This document shows positions 36,853 through 44,828 of a stretch of DNA of 64,000 nucleotides, one piece after another. This DNA is from an uncultured bacterium (GTDB lineage: Bacteria > Bacteroidota > Bacteroidia > Chitinophagales > Chitinophagaceae): NCBI GenBank assembly GCA_903826405.1, contig CAIKEH010000005.1:101670-165669 (forward strand), given 5' to 3'. The notes under the pieces were generated by a model. That model was not told where the DNA came from, made no database searches, and saw only the letters and a program-made list of their open reading frames with translations. Each line of letters begins with the position of its first letter. Position 1 is the stretch's first letter. Made by a program: the position numbers and the translations under genes.

Positions 36853-38253
36853 TCACCAGTTGAAATAAGTTTTCGCATTCTCATGGCATACCCTGCTGAT
36901 GAGGTCCTGGATGAGTCCTTCATCCCTGGGCAACAATCCCTTTTCGATCTCGTCACCCAGCAGATTGCAGAAGATGCGTCGAAAGTATTCGTGTCTAGGA
37001 AAGGATAAAAAGCTACGAGAATCGGTCAACATGCCCACAAAACGACTCAGAAGTCCTATGGATGACAGTGCATTGAGCTGTTCGATGATACCTTGCTGTT
37101 GGTCGAGGAACCACCAGGCTGCACCAAATTGCACCTTCCCAGGAATGGACCCGTCGTTGAAATTGCCTGCCATGGCGGAGAAGAGTGCGTTATCAGCCGG
37201 ATTTAAATTGTACAGTATGGTTTTGGCGAGCTTGCCTTTTTGATCGAGGCGGTCAAGGAAACGGGATAAAGCCCTGCCCTGTGGAAAATCACCGATGGAA
37301 TCCCAGCCTGTATCCGGACCCAATCCCTTGCGCATGCGGGAATTATTGTTACGCATAGCACCTAGGTGGTATTGTTGAACCCACCCTTTTTCCGCATTCC
37401 ATTCCGCCAACTGTTGCAGGATGAAAAGACGGAGCCCGTTTCTGGCAGCCAAATTGATATGTTCCCCGGTGCGTACTTTTCGAAAGGCCTTGCGCAGGTC
37501 ATCTAGACCGAGTTCTTCATCTGGCAGTTGCTCGAGACCATGATCGGCAATGCAACATCCCTGTTCGGAAAAGAAATCATGACGCAAGCGAAGGGCATTC
37601 AACAACGTTTCAAGGGTGTTCACTTCGTAACCCGCGGACCTTTCCAGTTCATCGTAGTATCCATTGAGCAGAGAAGGATCATCAAATTGGAGTGACTTAT
37701 CCGGCCGAAAAGCGGGTAGAACCTTGATCCCGAAAGGCTTCTCCTTGATGGAAATATGATGCCGCAGATCGTCCGCAGGATCATCCGTCGTACACACCAC
37801 CTCCACTTTCATCCTCTTCAGTAGCCCACGGACCGAGTAACCGGGTTTCTGAAGTAAATCGGAACATTGGTCATATATCTTGTCTGCTGTTGAACCATTC
37901 AACAGATCCTCCACACCAAAATACCTTTGCAGTTCAATATGTGTCCAGTGGTAAAGGGGATTGCGAAGTGTCATGGGTACGGTCTCCGCCCATTTGCGGA
38001 ATTTGTCCCGGTCATCGGCATTTCCCGTGCAGAATTGTTCAGCAATGCCGTTAGTTCTCATTGCCCGCCACTTGTAATGATCTCCATCCAGCCAAGCTTT
38101 GGTCAGGTTGGGGAAGCGATGATCCTCTGCAATGAGTTGCGGGGACAAGTGGCCATGATAGTCAATGATGGGCAGGCCCTTTGCCGATTCATGAAACAGC
38201 CTTTGACCAGTATCGTTGTGCAATAGGAAATTTTCTCCGGGGAAAGTGGCCAT
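36853..38253 (-). CDS. uxaC: Glucuronate isomerase (uronate isomerase)
   Basis: The enzyme converts D-glucuronate to D-fructuronate and D-galacturonate to D-tagaturonate. At 466 residues it has the family length. Signatures are LPIIDYHGHLSPQLIAEDHRF near the N-terminus (metal-binding HxH), RNPLYHWTHIELQRYFG, VEVVCTTDDPADDL, LRHHISIK and the C-terminal GMLTDSRSFLSFPRHEYFRRIFCNLLGDEIEKG, all characteristic. It is an amidohydrolase-fold enzyme with no other subunit. It forms an operon with exuT; uxaA/B or uxuA/B for the next steps are not in this window. Confidence 0.95.
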   Translation of the reverse strand: MATFPGENFLLHNDTGQRLFHESAKGLPIIDYHGHLSPQLIAEDHRFPNLTKAWLDGDHYKWRAMRTNGIAEQFCTGNADDRDKFRKWAETVPMTLRNPLYHWTHIELQRYFGVEDLLNGSTADKIYDQCSDLLQKPGYSVRGLLKRMKVEVVCTTDDPADDLRHHISIKEKPFGIKVLPAFRPDKSLQFDDPSLLNGYYDELERSAGYEVNTLETLLNALRLRHDFFSEQGCCIADHGLEQLPDEELGLDDLRKAFRKVRTGEHINLAARNGLRLFILQQLAEWNAEKGWVQQYHLGAMRNNNSRMRKGLGPDTGWDSIGDFPQGRALSRFLDRLDQKGKLAKTILYNLNPADNALFSAMAGNFNDGSIPGKVQFGAAWWFLDQQQGIIEQLNALSSIGLLSRFVGMLTDSRSFLSFPRHEYFRRIFCNLLGDEIEKGLLPRDEGLIQDLISRVCHENAKTYFNW

Positions 38254-38350
38254 ATGAAAGTTGATGATTATGCTTTGAATGTACTCAAGTTTTCCGGCAT
38301 GGCAAGTTGACTTGTGGCAGATGAAGGAAGAAGCGAGGATGAGATCCGGA

Positions 38351-38737
38351 TCAGGAAGGTCTCAGGATAAGTTGAGCATGATCATCCTTAAAACTCAGAC
38401 TATGGATGGAAACATGCTCAAGCAGAGAACTTGCACCGGGAATGTCGACGAGTTCGATGGAAAGCTGTTCCTTGTCCTCGATCCACTTGACGAATGGATA
38501 TTTGTGCAATTGCTCCCGGACCTTCCCCTTCATACCCTTGATCATCATGCCCACTATGGGACTCATGGAATAATCCAGTAACAACCTCTGAGCGGAGATC
38601 TCTGCTATTTTCAACTTCACCGACACTATGTAATGTAATTCCACTGTATCCTTTCCGATGCATTTGACCTGCACGGGCCGGCCGGACGCCTTATTTATGA
38701 AGTTTTCCAGTTCGTTGTAGGGGATCTCGATGGTCAT
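38351..38737 (-). CDS. Conserved hypothetical protein, 128 residues
   Basis: A small cytosolic protein with no signal or membrane helix. The sequence starts MTIEIPYNELENFINKASGRPVQV and alternates strands (VELHYIVSVKLKI, LSIELVDI) with two helices (IVGMMIKGMKGKVREQLHKYPFVKWI), which suggests an alpha/beta domain of the lipid or ligand binding kind, but I cannot assign one. It is monocistronic and divergent from the tmRNA gene; codon use matches the chromosome. No function proposed. Confidence 0.7.
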   Translation of the reverse strand: MTIEIPYNELENFINKASGRPVQVKCIGKDTVELHYIVSVKLKIAEISAQRLLLDYSMSPIVGMMIKGMKGKVREQLHKYPFVKWIEDKEQLSIELVDIPGASSLLEHVSIHSLSFKDDHAQLILRPS

Positions 38738-38863
38738 GCTTGCAAGTTAATGAAATGAAGTGCACGTCAGGAACTTACCCATTATGGAATCAGATCGAAA
38801 GAGTGAAGACCAGTGAATTGCAGCATGCAAGCTATGAAAGTAAGCAAAGCGCGATTTTTCACT

Positions 38864-38871
38864 TACCTTTG
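38864..38871 (+). promoter_or_regulatory. -7 element of the tmRNA promoter
   Basis: TACCTTTG is a perfect TAnnTTTG, 26 bases before the mature tmRNA 5' end, so the transcript would carry a short 5' leader removed by RNase P. Confidence 0.55.
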
Positions 38872-38897
38872 CTGTTGATTTCTTTTAGGAGAGCTCC

Positions 38898-39265
38898 GGG
38901 GCTGACCGGTTTTGACAGCGTAGATCTTTGCAGGTAAGCATGCAGTGCGTTGCGTAATTAGCACTTTAATCTGAATGCGAAAACAACAAATGGCGAATAC
39001 AACTACGCCATGGCTGCCTAATCAGCGATTAGCGCATCCATTATGGCCGGGTAGCGGGCCAGACCTTTAGCCAAGCCGCCCCGCCCAATCAAAAAAAATA
39101 AGGGTTGCTGCCGCCGAAGGCTGTGACGGCGGCTCAAGACCATGCAGCTAAGGAGAAGGTTGGTTCGTCCTGTTCCGGCCCATCCCGACAATCAATTCAG
39201 GAATAAGCATGTAGAAAGCTTGTGGCGAATATGTTTGGACGTGGGTTCGAATCCCACCAGCTCCA
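38898..39265 (+). ncRNA. ssrA: Transfer-messenger RNA (tmRNA)
   Basis: One-piece tmRNA of about 368 bases for rescue of stalled ribosomes. The 5' end GGGGCTG pairs with CAGCTCC at 39258-39264 to form the tRNA acceptor stem, and the 3' part has the T-loop GGTTCGAATCCC. The discriminator A is followed by CGG, so CCA is added later. A resume codon GCG at 38977 opens the tag AKTTNGEYNYAMAA, ending TAA at 39019-39021; the -YAMAA end is the degradation signal for ClpXP/ClpAP. Pseudoknot stems (for example GCCGCC / GGCGGC near 39112-39133) are visible. A terminator follows. Confidence 0.95.
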
Positions 39266-39280
39266 CGGATTTTCCCAAAA

Positions 39281-39316
39281 AAAGAGGCCAGGATTTTAAC
39301 CCGGCCTCTTTTTTAT
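39281..39316 (+). terminator. tmRNA terminator
   Basis: Stem AGAGGCC / GGCCTCT (39283-39289 with 39303-39309), extended by an inner GG/CC pair, followed by six T. Runs of A on the other side mean it could also work on the opposite strand for rseP. Confidence 0.85.
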
Positions 39317-39369
39317 TTTCTTGTTGCCCCATGTCGGCTCACTCTACTCCGCTTTAACCAACTACGCCC

Positions 39370-40752
39370 CTATTTCCCTCTACCCCAACCCAGCCAGTCA
39401 TTCGCATTGGCATAGATCAGTAGTCCGAAAAGAATGACCATGCCCACGATCTGGGCGTATTCCAGGAATTTCTCACTGGGCTTCCGTCCGGTGATCATTT
39501 CATATAGGGTGAAGAGCACATGTCCACCATCGAGCGCGGGGATGGGCAATAGATTCATGAATGCAAGCATCAAAGAGAAGAATGCGGTGATGTTCCAAAA
39601 TACTTCCCAGTTCCATTCATATTTGGGGAAGATGGAGCCCATGGATTTGAAACCACCCAACCCTTTATATGCTCCCGTGCTGGGGTTAAGTATCTTTTTG
39701 AATTGAGAGATGTAGCTGCCGAGTTTTTCCATCGCTTTGTGGACTCCTGCAGGGAAAGAGGCAAAAAATCCATATTCCTTTTTCTCGAACGAATACATGC
39801 CCATTTTTTCCATTTCATCCATACCCGGAATGGCAGGATAGAATCCGAGCGTACCATCTGTATTGGGCTTTGCCAGCAAACTGGTTTCTTTCCCGTTGCG
39901 CAATATTTTAATGCGTATTTCCTGATCATGATGAGCCAGAAGCATGGGCTTGAGCTGATCGTAAAAACGCACATCCTCGCTGTCTATGCCGATGATCTGG
40001 TCCTTGACCTGTAAGCCTGCCTGCTGCGCACGTGAATTCTTGGTCACCTCCCCCACGAAAGCAGGCACCCTGGGCATCAGTAGTGGATTCCTCTTACCCC
40101 TTTCAACCAGGTTTCCAAGCAAATTTACCGGTAGTGTGATGGTCTGTGTTTGTCCCTCCCTTTCCAGAGTGACCTGTTCTCCCAGCAACAAAGCACTGTT
40201 CAGGTCGTCAAAATATTTGACGTTGTTCCCGTTCACCGAAATGATCCTATCACCGTTGCGAAGACCAATCTGATTGCCCAGGCTGTCCACTACCCATACC
40301 CCCTCTTTCAGAGAAGAGATGGGCATACGTGTTTCACCCCATTTGAACAGGATCATGGCGTATATGAAAAAGGCCAACAGTACATTTACGGTAACGCCGC
40401 CGATCATGATGATGAGACGCTGCCAGGCGGGTTTACTGCGGAATTCCCAATCCTCCGGAGGACGCTTCAATTGCTCCTTGTCCATGCTCTCGTCGACCAT
40501 TCCTGCGATCTTCACATAACCTCCCAAGGGTAGCCACCCTACTCCATATTCGGTCTCTCCCACTTTCTTCTTGAACAGGGAGATCCAGGGATCGAAAAAG
40601 AGATAGAATTTTTCCACCCTGCACTTGAATAGCTTAGCAGGTATGAAGTGACCCAGTTCGTGCATGATCACCAGTATCGAAAGGGATAGGATCAGTTGAC
40701 CCGCCTGCAGACCTACCTGCTGCCAATTGATCGCCAGGAATACATTCATCAT
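39370..40752 (-). CDS. rseP: Site-2 (intramembrane) metalloprotease RseP
   Basis: Inner-membrane zinc protease of the S2P family, 460 residues, which trims anti-sigma factors and membrane signal remnants. The catalytic HELGH (His31, Glu32, His35) sits in the first helix LILSLSILVIMHELGHFIPAK, and the third zinc ligand is in the last-but-one helix NLLPIPALDGGHVLF (the conserved NxxPxxxLDG motif). Between them lie two PDZ domains (about 130-210 and 215-300), as in E. coli RseP. No sigma factor gene is near. It is downstream of dxr and the GH3-type gene on one strand (45-base gap to dxr), the same rseP-dxr neighbourhood seen in many bacteria. Confidence 0.94.
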   Translation of the reverse strand: MMNVFLAINWQQVGLQAGQLILSLSILVIMHELGHFIPAKLFKCRVEKFYLFFDPWISLFKKKVGETEYGVGWLPLGGYVKIAGMVDESMDKEQLKRPPEDWEFRSKPAWQRLIIMIGGVTVNVLLAFFIYAMILFKWGETRMPISSLKEGVWVVDSLGNQIGLRNGDRIISVNGNNVKYFDDLNSALLLGEQVTLEREGQTQTITLPVNLLGNLVERGKRNPLLMPRVPAFVGEVTKNSRAQQAGLQVKDQIIGIDSEDVRFYDQLKPMLLAHHDQEIRIKILRNGKETSLLAKPNTDGTLGFYPAIPGMDEMEKMGMYSFEKKEYGFFASFPAGVHKAMEKLGSYISQFKKILNPSTGAYKGLGGFKSMGSIFPKYEWNWEVFWNITAFFSLMLAFMNLLPIPALDGGHVLFTLYEMITGRKPSEKFLEYAQIVGMVILFGLLIYANANDWLGWGRGK

Positions 40753-40797
40753 GTTGGATTGCGCAATAAATTTTGTTACTCTAAGAAGAATAAAAGA

Positions 40798-42006
40798 TCA
40801 GATCTGAATGATCGAAGCCGCAAAATTACGGGCCTCGGCATCGCTTTCAAAATATTCCTCTAATGAGGGATCGGAGATAAAGGGAATATTTAACATAGTG
40901 CGTTCGATGACCTCGGTCATATCGAGGAATCCAATACGGTTGCGCAGGAATCCATATACCGCTATTTCGTTGGCAGCGTTCAATATACAGGGCAGGTTAC
41001 CGCCCTTGTACAGGGCCTCTGTAGCCAATGCCATATTGCGGAAGGTCTTGATGTCCGGCGGCTCAAAAGCAAGTTGAGCAGATTTGGAGAAGTCGAATCG
41101 GGGGAATTGATTGGGAATCCTCATCGGGAACGCCATGGCATATTGGATGGGAAGTTTCATATCGGGCAAACCCATCTGTGCCTTGATGCTTCCGTCCTCG
41201 AACTGCACCATGCTATGGATGATGCTCTGTGGATGAACGACCACCTGTATCTGTTCTGGACGCAGGTTGAAGAGCCATTTGGCTTCGATCATTTCAAGTC
41301 CCTTGTTCATCAGGGTCGCAGAATCGACCGTGATCTTTGCCCCCATGTTCCAATTGGGATGCTGCAAAGCATGTTCCCGCTTCACGTTGACGAGGTAATT
41401 AGGTTTCTTCCCTAGAAAAGGACCACCTGATGCGGTAAGAACGATCTTTTCAATCCGGTTCCGGGTTTCGCCGACCAGACATTGAAAGATGGCGGAATGT
41501 TCTGAATCGACTGGAATGACCGGGGCTCTTTTCTCCACGGCCTTGCGCATCACGATATCACCGGCCACTACAAGGGTTTCTTTATTGGCCAATCCTATTG
41601 CACGCCCACCCTCCAGCGCTTTGAGCGTAGGTTTAAGACCGGCAAAACCCACAATGCCGGCCAGCATCATATCATAAATATCCAGGGAAGCAGCATCTTC
41701 CAGCGATTGCTCTCCAGCCATGACCCTAATGGAAGTGCCGGAAAGAGCATCTTTGACCTTCAAATATTTCTCCTGATCCACGATCACCACATATGCTGGC
41801 TGGAATTTGAGCGCCTGTTCTATAAGGAGTTCGTGATTGGAGTGCCCAGTGAGAATGGCCACCCTGAATTTGTCGGGATTAGCCTCAATCACCTCCAATG
41901 CCTGCGTACCTATGGACCCGGTGGAACCGAACAGAGCAATCCTCTTACGGTGGTCGCTGTAAAGAGTTTGACCACCTGCAGGTTGCTGTTTCGTCACTGG
42001 GTTCAT
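40798..42006 (-). CDS. dxr: 1-deoxy-D-xylulose 5-phosphate reductoisomerase
   Basis: Second enzyme of the MEP isoprenoid pathway: rearranges and reduces DXP to MEP with NADPH. The 402-residue protein has the NADPH motif IALFGSTGSIGTQALEV near 28-44, the metal/substrate motif VDSEHSAIFQCLVG (Asp in VDSEHS), KIVLTASGGPFLGK, and the motif TVDSATLMNKGLEMIEAKWLFN that closes over the active site. A slightly longer N-terminus than E. coli Dxr (398) is normal. The stop is 45 bases before rseP and the start 17 bases after the GH3-type gene, so the three are likely one operon. Confidence 0.95.
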   Translation of the reverse strand: MNPVTKQQPAGGQTLYSDHRKRIALFGSTGSIGTQALEVIEANPDKFRVAILTGHSNHELLIEQALKFQPAYVVIVDQEKYLKVKDALSGTSIRVMAGEQSLEDAASLDIYDMMLAGIVGFAGLKPTLKALEGGRAIGLANKETLVVAGDIVMRKAVEKRAPVIPVDSEHSAIFQCLVGETRNRIEKIVLTASGGPFLGKKPNYLVNVKREHALQHPNWNMGAKITVDSATLMNKGLEMIEAKWLFNLRPEQIQVVVHPQSIIHSMVQFEDGSIKAQMGLPDMKLPIQYAMAFPMRIPNQFPRFDFSKSAQLAFEPPDIKTFRNMALATEALYKGGNLPCILNAANEIAVYGFLRNRIGFLDMTEVIERTMLNIPFISDPSLEEYFESDAEARNFAASIIQI

Positions 42007-42023
42007 GGCTTAAAAATAAGGCT

Positions 42024-43523
42024 TTAACTCAGAACTGTGTATCCGATGAGCGCATCAGCCAGTTTTCGGTCGTTGCTCAGGCGAGGCACCTTGTTCTGAC
42101 CTCCCAACCTGCCAATGGAGCGCATGTGATCGATGAAGGCATTGCGTCTAAGAGGGGTGATCACCAATGGCTGTAGGATATTTCCCCGGATGAGGTCGTC
42201 GTAATAAATATTCTTACCCCTCAAGTTTTTGTCCACAATTGAGCAAAAAGCCTCAAGGTTGGAAGGTATCTCCTCGAATTCAATCAGCCATTGGTGGTGA
42301 GATCTTCCCGTACCCTGCTGAACCATGGGGGCTACCGTGAACTCCACGATGCGGACTCCTTGTTCTGACGCTGCTTTCATCAGGCTGTATTCCACCTCCT
42401 CGCCAATGACATGCTCACCGAAAGCAGAGATGAAGTGCTTGATCCGCCCAGTGACCACGATGCGGTAGGGCATTAGCGAAACGAACCGGACAGTGTCACC
42501 TATATTATATCCCCATAGACCTGCATTATTGTTGACGATAAGGGCATAGTTCTCTCCTAATTTGACATCTTTCAATCCTATCCTTGTGGGTTTGTCGGCA
42601 AAGATCTCCTGTGCTGGAATGAATTCAAAGTAGATGCCTGAATCCGTATTGAGCAACAGACCTTCTTCCCTGCGTGAATCCTGAAAAGCAAAGAATCCTT
42701 CGGATGCGGGAAAGGTTTCGATGGTATCCACTTCCTTTCCGATGGTATCCATCAACTTTAAGCGATAGGGTTCAAAATTCACGCCGCCATGAACCATCAC
42801 GCTGAAGTTGGGAAAGATGTCCTTGACCGGTTTTCCGGTCAAAGACGTCAGCCTATCGAAATACATTTGAACCCAGGGGGGTATGCCGCTGATCAGGCTC
42901 ATATCCTGTTTTACGGTCTCCTCGACGATCTTTGCCAGTTTGGACTCCCAATCCTCTATGCAGTTGGTTTCATATGACGGTAACTGGTTTTTTCGCAGAT
43001 AGCTGGGGATATGGTGATTTACAATGCCACTAAGTCTGCCGGTTGGAATCCCCCCGACCCTTTCCAACTCCGGGGAGCCTGAAAGGAATATCATTTTCCC
43101 ATCCGTGAACCGATGGTTGCCGCTTTCCGCGATATAACTCAGCAGCGCGTTGCGGGCCGAATTGATGTGGTTGGAGATAGAATCCCGGGTGATGGGGATG
43201 TATTTGACCCCGCTGGTCGTACCGGATGTTTTGGCCAAATAGAGCGGCTGTCCTTTCCATAATACATTATGCCTTCCTTCCTTGATTCGGTCTATCCAGG
43301 GTCGGAATTGCTCATAATCCCGGATGGGGACGGCCTGAGCGAACTCTTCAGGGGTCTGAACATCTCCCAGATGGTGTTCTTGTCCGAATTCGGTTCCTTT
43401 ACCCGTTTTCAGCAAGTCTTTCAATACCTTGCGCTGGTCCTCCAAGGCATTGGACAGGCTTTTCCGGATCTGCCCATTCACATAGTTTGCAAAGGGCCTG
43501 GCCAGGAAAGATTTGATCTTCAT
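42024..43523 (-). CDS. GH3 auxin-responsive-promoter family acyl-adenylating enzyme
   Basis: A GH3-fold protein of the adenylate-forming superfamily, about 499 residues from the ATG at 43523 (MKIKSFLARP); a longer start at 43601 adds residues that do not fit. Signatures are YLAKTSGTTSGVKYIPIT (the SSGTTxGxxK phosphate loop), IETFPASEGFFAFQDSRRE, and YRIVVTGRIKHFISAFGEHVIGEEVE in the C-terminal domain. In plants GH3 enzymes conjugate amino acids to acyl acids; in Bacteroidota the family is common and unassigned. It is cotranscribed with dxr and rseP and divergent from rplU, with no link to known acyl metabolism. Confidence 0.88.
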   Translation of the reverse strand: MKIKSFLARPFANYVNGQIRKSLSNALEDQRKVLKDLLKTGKGTEFGQEHHLGDVQTPEEFAQAVPIRDYEQFRPWIDRIKEGRHNVLWKGQPLYLAKTSGTTSGVKYIPITRDSISNHINSARNALLSYIAESGNHRFTDGKMIFLSGSPELERVGGIPTGRLSGIVNHHIPSYLRKNQLPSYETNCIEDWESKLAKIVEETVKQDMSLISGIPPWVQMYFDRLTSLTGKPVKDIFPNFSVMVHGGVNFEPYRLKLMDTIGKEVDTIETFPASEGFFAFQDSRREEGLLLNTDSGIYFEFIPAQEIFADKPTRIGLKDVKLGENYALIVNNNAGLWGYNIGDTVRFVSLMPYRIVVTGRIKHFISAFGEHVIGEEVEYSLMKAASEQGVRIVEFTVAPMVQQGTGRSHHQWLIEFEEIPSNLEAFCSIVDKNLRGKNIYYDDLIRGNILQPLVITPLRRNAFIDHMRSIGRLGGQNKVPRLSNDRKLADALIGYTVLS

Positions 43524-43610
43524 CGGAAGAAGGCAAGATGTTGAGACACAAAGATAAACCGGCTTTTCAAAGAATCCCTGCCCGGATGTGGCAAAATTCA
43601 AGCTTAATTC

Positions 43611-43641
43611 TTTGAAAAATAGGTTTTTCCCCCTACCTTTG
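43611..43641 (+). promoter_or_regulatory. Canonical Bacteroidota promoter for rplU-rpmA
   Basis: TTTG at 43611-43614, a 19-base spacer, and TACCTTTG at 43634-43641: both elements match the TTTG-N19-TAnnTTTG consensus perfectly. It lies 22 bases before the rplU ATG and is the clearest promoter in the window. Confidence 0.85.
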
Positions 43642-43663
43642 CACTCCTAAATTTTGGCGAATC

Positions 43664-43966
43664 ATGTTTGCAGTTGTAAGAATAGCCGGTCAACAATTCA
43701 AGGTCCAGGAAGGACAGGAACTCTATGTTCCCCATATCGAAGGAAAGAATGGAGATAAAGTAGAGTTTCCGGATGTTCTATTGGTGGACACCGATGGAAA
43801 ACTCTCCTTAGGAAAGGACATCAAGGTAAAAGTGAATGCCGAGATCCTTGGTGAAGTGCAGGGTGATAAAGTGACCTCCTTCAAAATGAAGAGGCGTAAA
43901 GGCTTCCGTAAGAAGATCGGACACCGCAAACTTTTCACGCAGATCAAGATCAGCAAGATCTCCTGA
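43664..43966 (+). CDS. rplU: 50S ribosomal protein L21
   Basis: Large-subunit protein binding 23S rRNA. The 100-residue protein has the full family layout: MFAVVRIAGQQFKVQEGQELYV, DKVEFPDVLLV, AEILGEVQGDKVTSFKMKRRKGFRKKIGHRKLFTQIKI with the conserved KRRKxxRKKxGHRQ. Its normal partner rpmA follows 44 bases later, in the usual rplU-rpmA operon. Confidence 0.97.
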   Translation: MFAVVRIAGQQFKVQEGQELYVPHIEGKNGDKVEFPDVLLVDTDGKLSLGKDIKVKVNAEILGEVQGDKVTSFKMKRRKGFRKKIGHRKLFTQIKISKIS

Positions 43967-44010
43967 TCTCTGTAAACAACCATTTAAAAGCAATTTAAAA
44001 ATCCATCGTC

Positions 44011-44277
44011 ATGGCACATAAGAAAGGTGAAGGCAGTGTAAAGAACGGACGCGATTCACAGAGCAAACGTCTGGGCATAAAGATCTTTGGTGGACAGCCC
44101 GCCATTGCTGGTAACATCATCGTTCGTCAGCGCGGAACCTCCTACCACCCCGGAAAGAACGTGGGTGTAGGTAAAGATTTCACCATTTTCGCACTGACAG
44201 ATGGGGTCGTCGAATTCCGTAAAAAGAAGGACAACAAGACCTACATTTCTGTTGCCGCCGTTGAAGCAGCTAGTTGA
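44011..44277 (+). CDS. rpmA: 50S ribosomal protein L27
   Basis: Large-subunit protein near the peptidyl transferase centre. The 88-residue sequence begins [29 protein letters not shown], with [25 protein letters not shown] and [11 protein letters not shown] in the order of the family. The N-terminus is the direct AHKKG type, without the cleaved extension found in Firmicutes. Ends at the terminator 44395-44425, over 110 bases later. Confidence 0.97.
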   Translation: MAHKKGEGSVKNGRDSQSKRLGIKIFGGQPAIAGNIIVRQRGTSYHPGKNVGVGKDFTIFALTDGVVEFRKKKDNKTYISVAAVEAAS

Positions 44278-44394
44278 TCCAAGAGAGCGTTTCTTTTTTT
44301 TCAAACCCCTGAAACCTGCACCTGAATTGAGTTTCATATTATCGTAAAAGAAACAGGGAAAGAAATTCAAAGATCAAATAAGACATCATCAGAT

Positions 44395-44425
44395 AAAAAG
44401 TCCTGCATTAATGCAGGACTTTTTT
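44395..44425 (+). terminator. rplU-rpmA terminator
   Basis: Perfect 12-base stem AAAAGTCCTGCA / TGCAGGACTTTT with loop TTAA and a T-rich tail. The near-symmetric stem could act on both strands. Confidence 0.88.
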
Positions 44426-44478
44426 CATGCCTTCATATATTCAAACTTCATCGCTGAAAAAAAATTATCCACAAATGA

Positions 44479-44511
44479 TTTGGTTAATTCCAGAAAATAT
44501 TTCTAATTTTA
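44479..44511 (+). promoter_or_regulatory. Promoter of the Lys/Ala-repeat protein gene
   Basis: TTTG at 44479-44482, a 21-base spacer and TAATTTTA at 44504-44511, differing from TAnnTTTG in the last base. It is 43 bases before the start at 44555. Confidence 0.6.
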
Positions 44512-44554
44512 ATACGTTATTTCTTTTTTATTAAACCATTAAATTCTAAAGAAC

Positions 44555-44722
44555 ATGGCAACTGCAAAAAAAGCCGTAAAGAAAGCCGTAGCAAAAAAAG
44601 CTGCAAAGAAGGCTGTAAAGAAGGCTGTAAAGAAAACTGTAGCTAAGAAAGCTGTTAAGAAAGCGGTTAAGAAAGCTAAAGTGAAAAAAGCTGTTAAGAA
44701 AGCTGTCGCTAAGAAGAAGTAA
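44555..44722 (+). CDS. Histone H1-like Lys/Ala-repeat protein
   Basis: A 55-residue protein made almost only of Lys, Ala and Val: after MATA the chain repeats a loose unit of five (K-K-A-V or K-K-A-A), e.g. KKAVKKAV, to the C-terminal KKK; about 27 of 55 residues are Lys and none are acidic. This resembles the C-terminal tail of histone H1 and of bacterial Hc1/AlgP-like proteins; DNA or RNA binding and nucleoid compaction are inference. It has its own promoter and terminator, so high independent expression is plausible. The frame is conserved in codon style but repetitive DNA like this is also prone to length variation. Confidence 0.8.
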   Translation: MATAKKAVKKAVAKKAAKKAVKKAVKKTVAKKAVKKAVKKAKVKKAVKKAVAKKK

Positions 44723-44750
44723 TTCTTCTGCTTTTTAAAAGCGTATAAGA

Positions 44751-44778
44751 GTCCCGGTATCCCCGGGACTTCTTTTTT
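44751..44778 (+). terminator. Terminator of the Lys/Ala-repeat gene
   Basis: Stem GTCCCGG / CCGGGAC with loop TATCC, then TTCTTTTTT. It lies 28 bases after the stop codon. Confidence 0.85.
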
Positions 44779-44828
44779 GCCCGTACTCTTCCATTCGGTA
44801 ATTTACCCCGCCATCCAACCCATTCTGC

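Noticed and set aside
39142..39357. 71-codon frame over the tmRNA 3' half
   Set aside because: It overlaps the tmRNA structure and has no coding sense.
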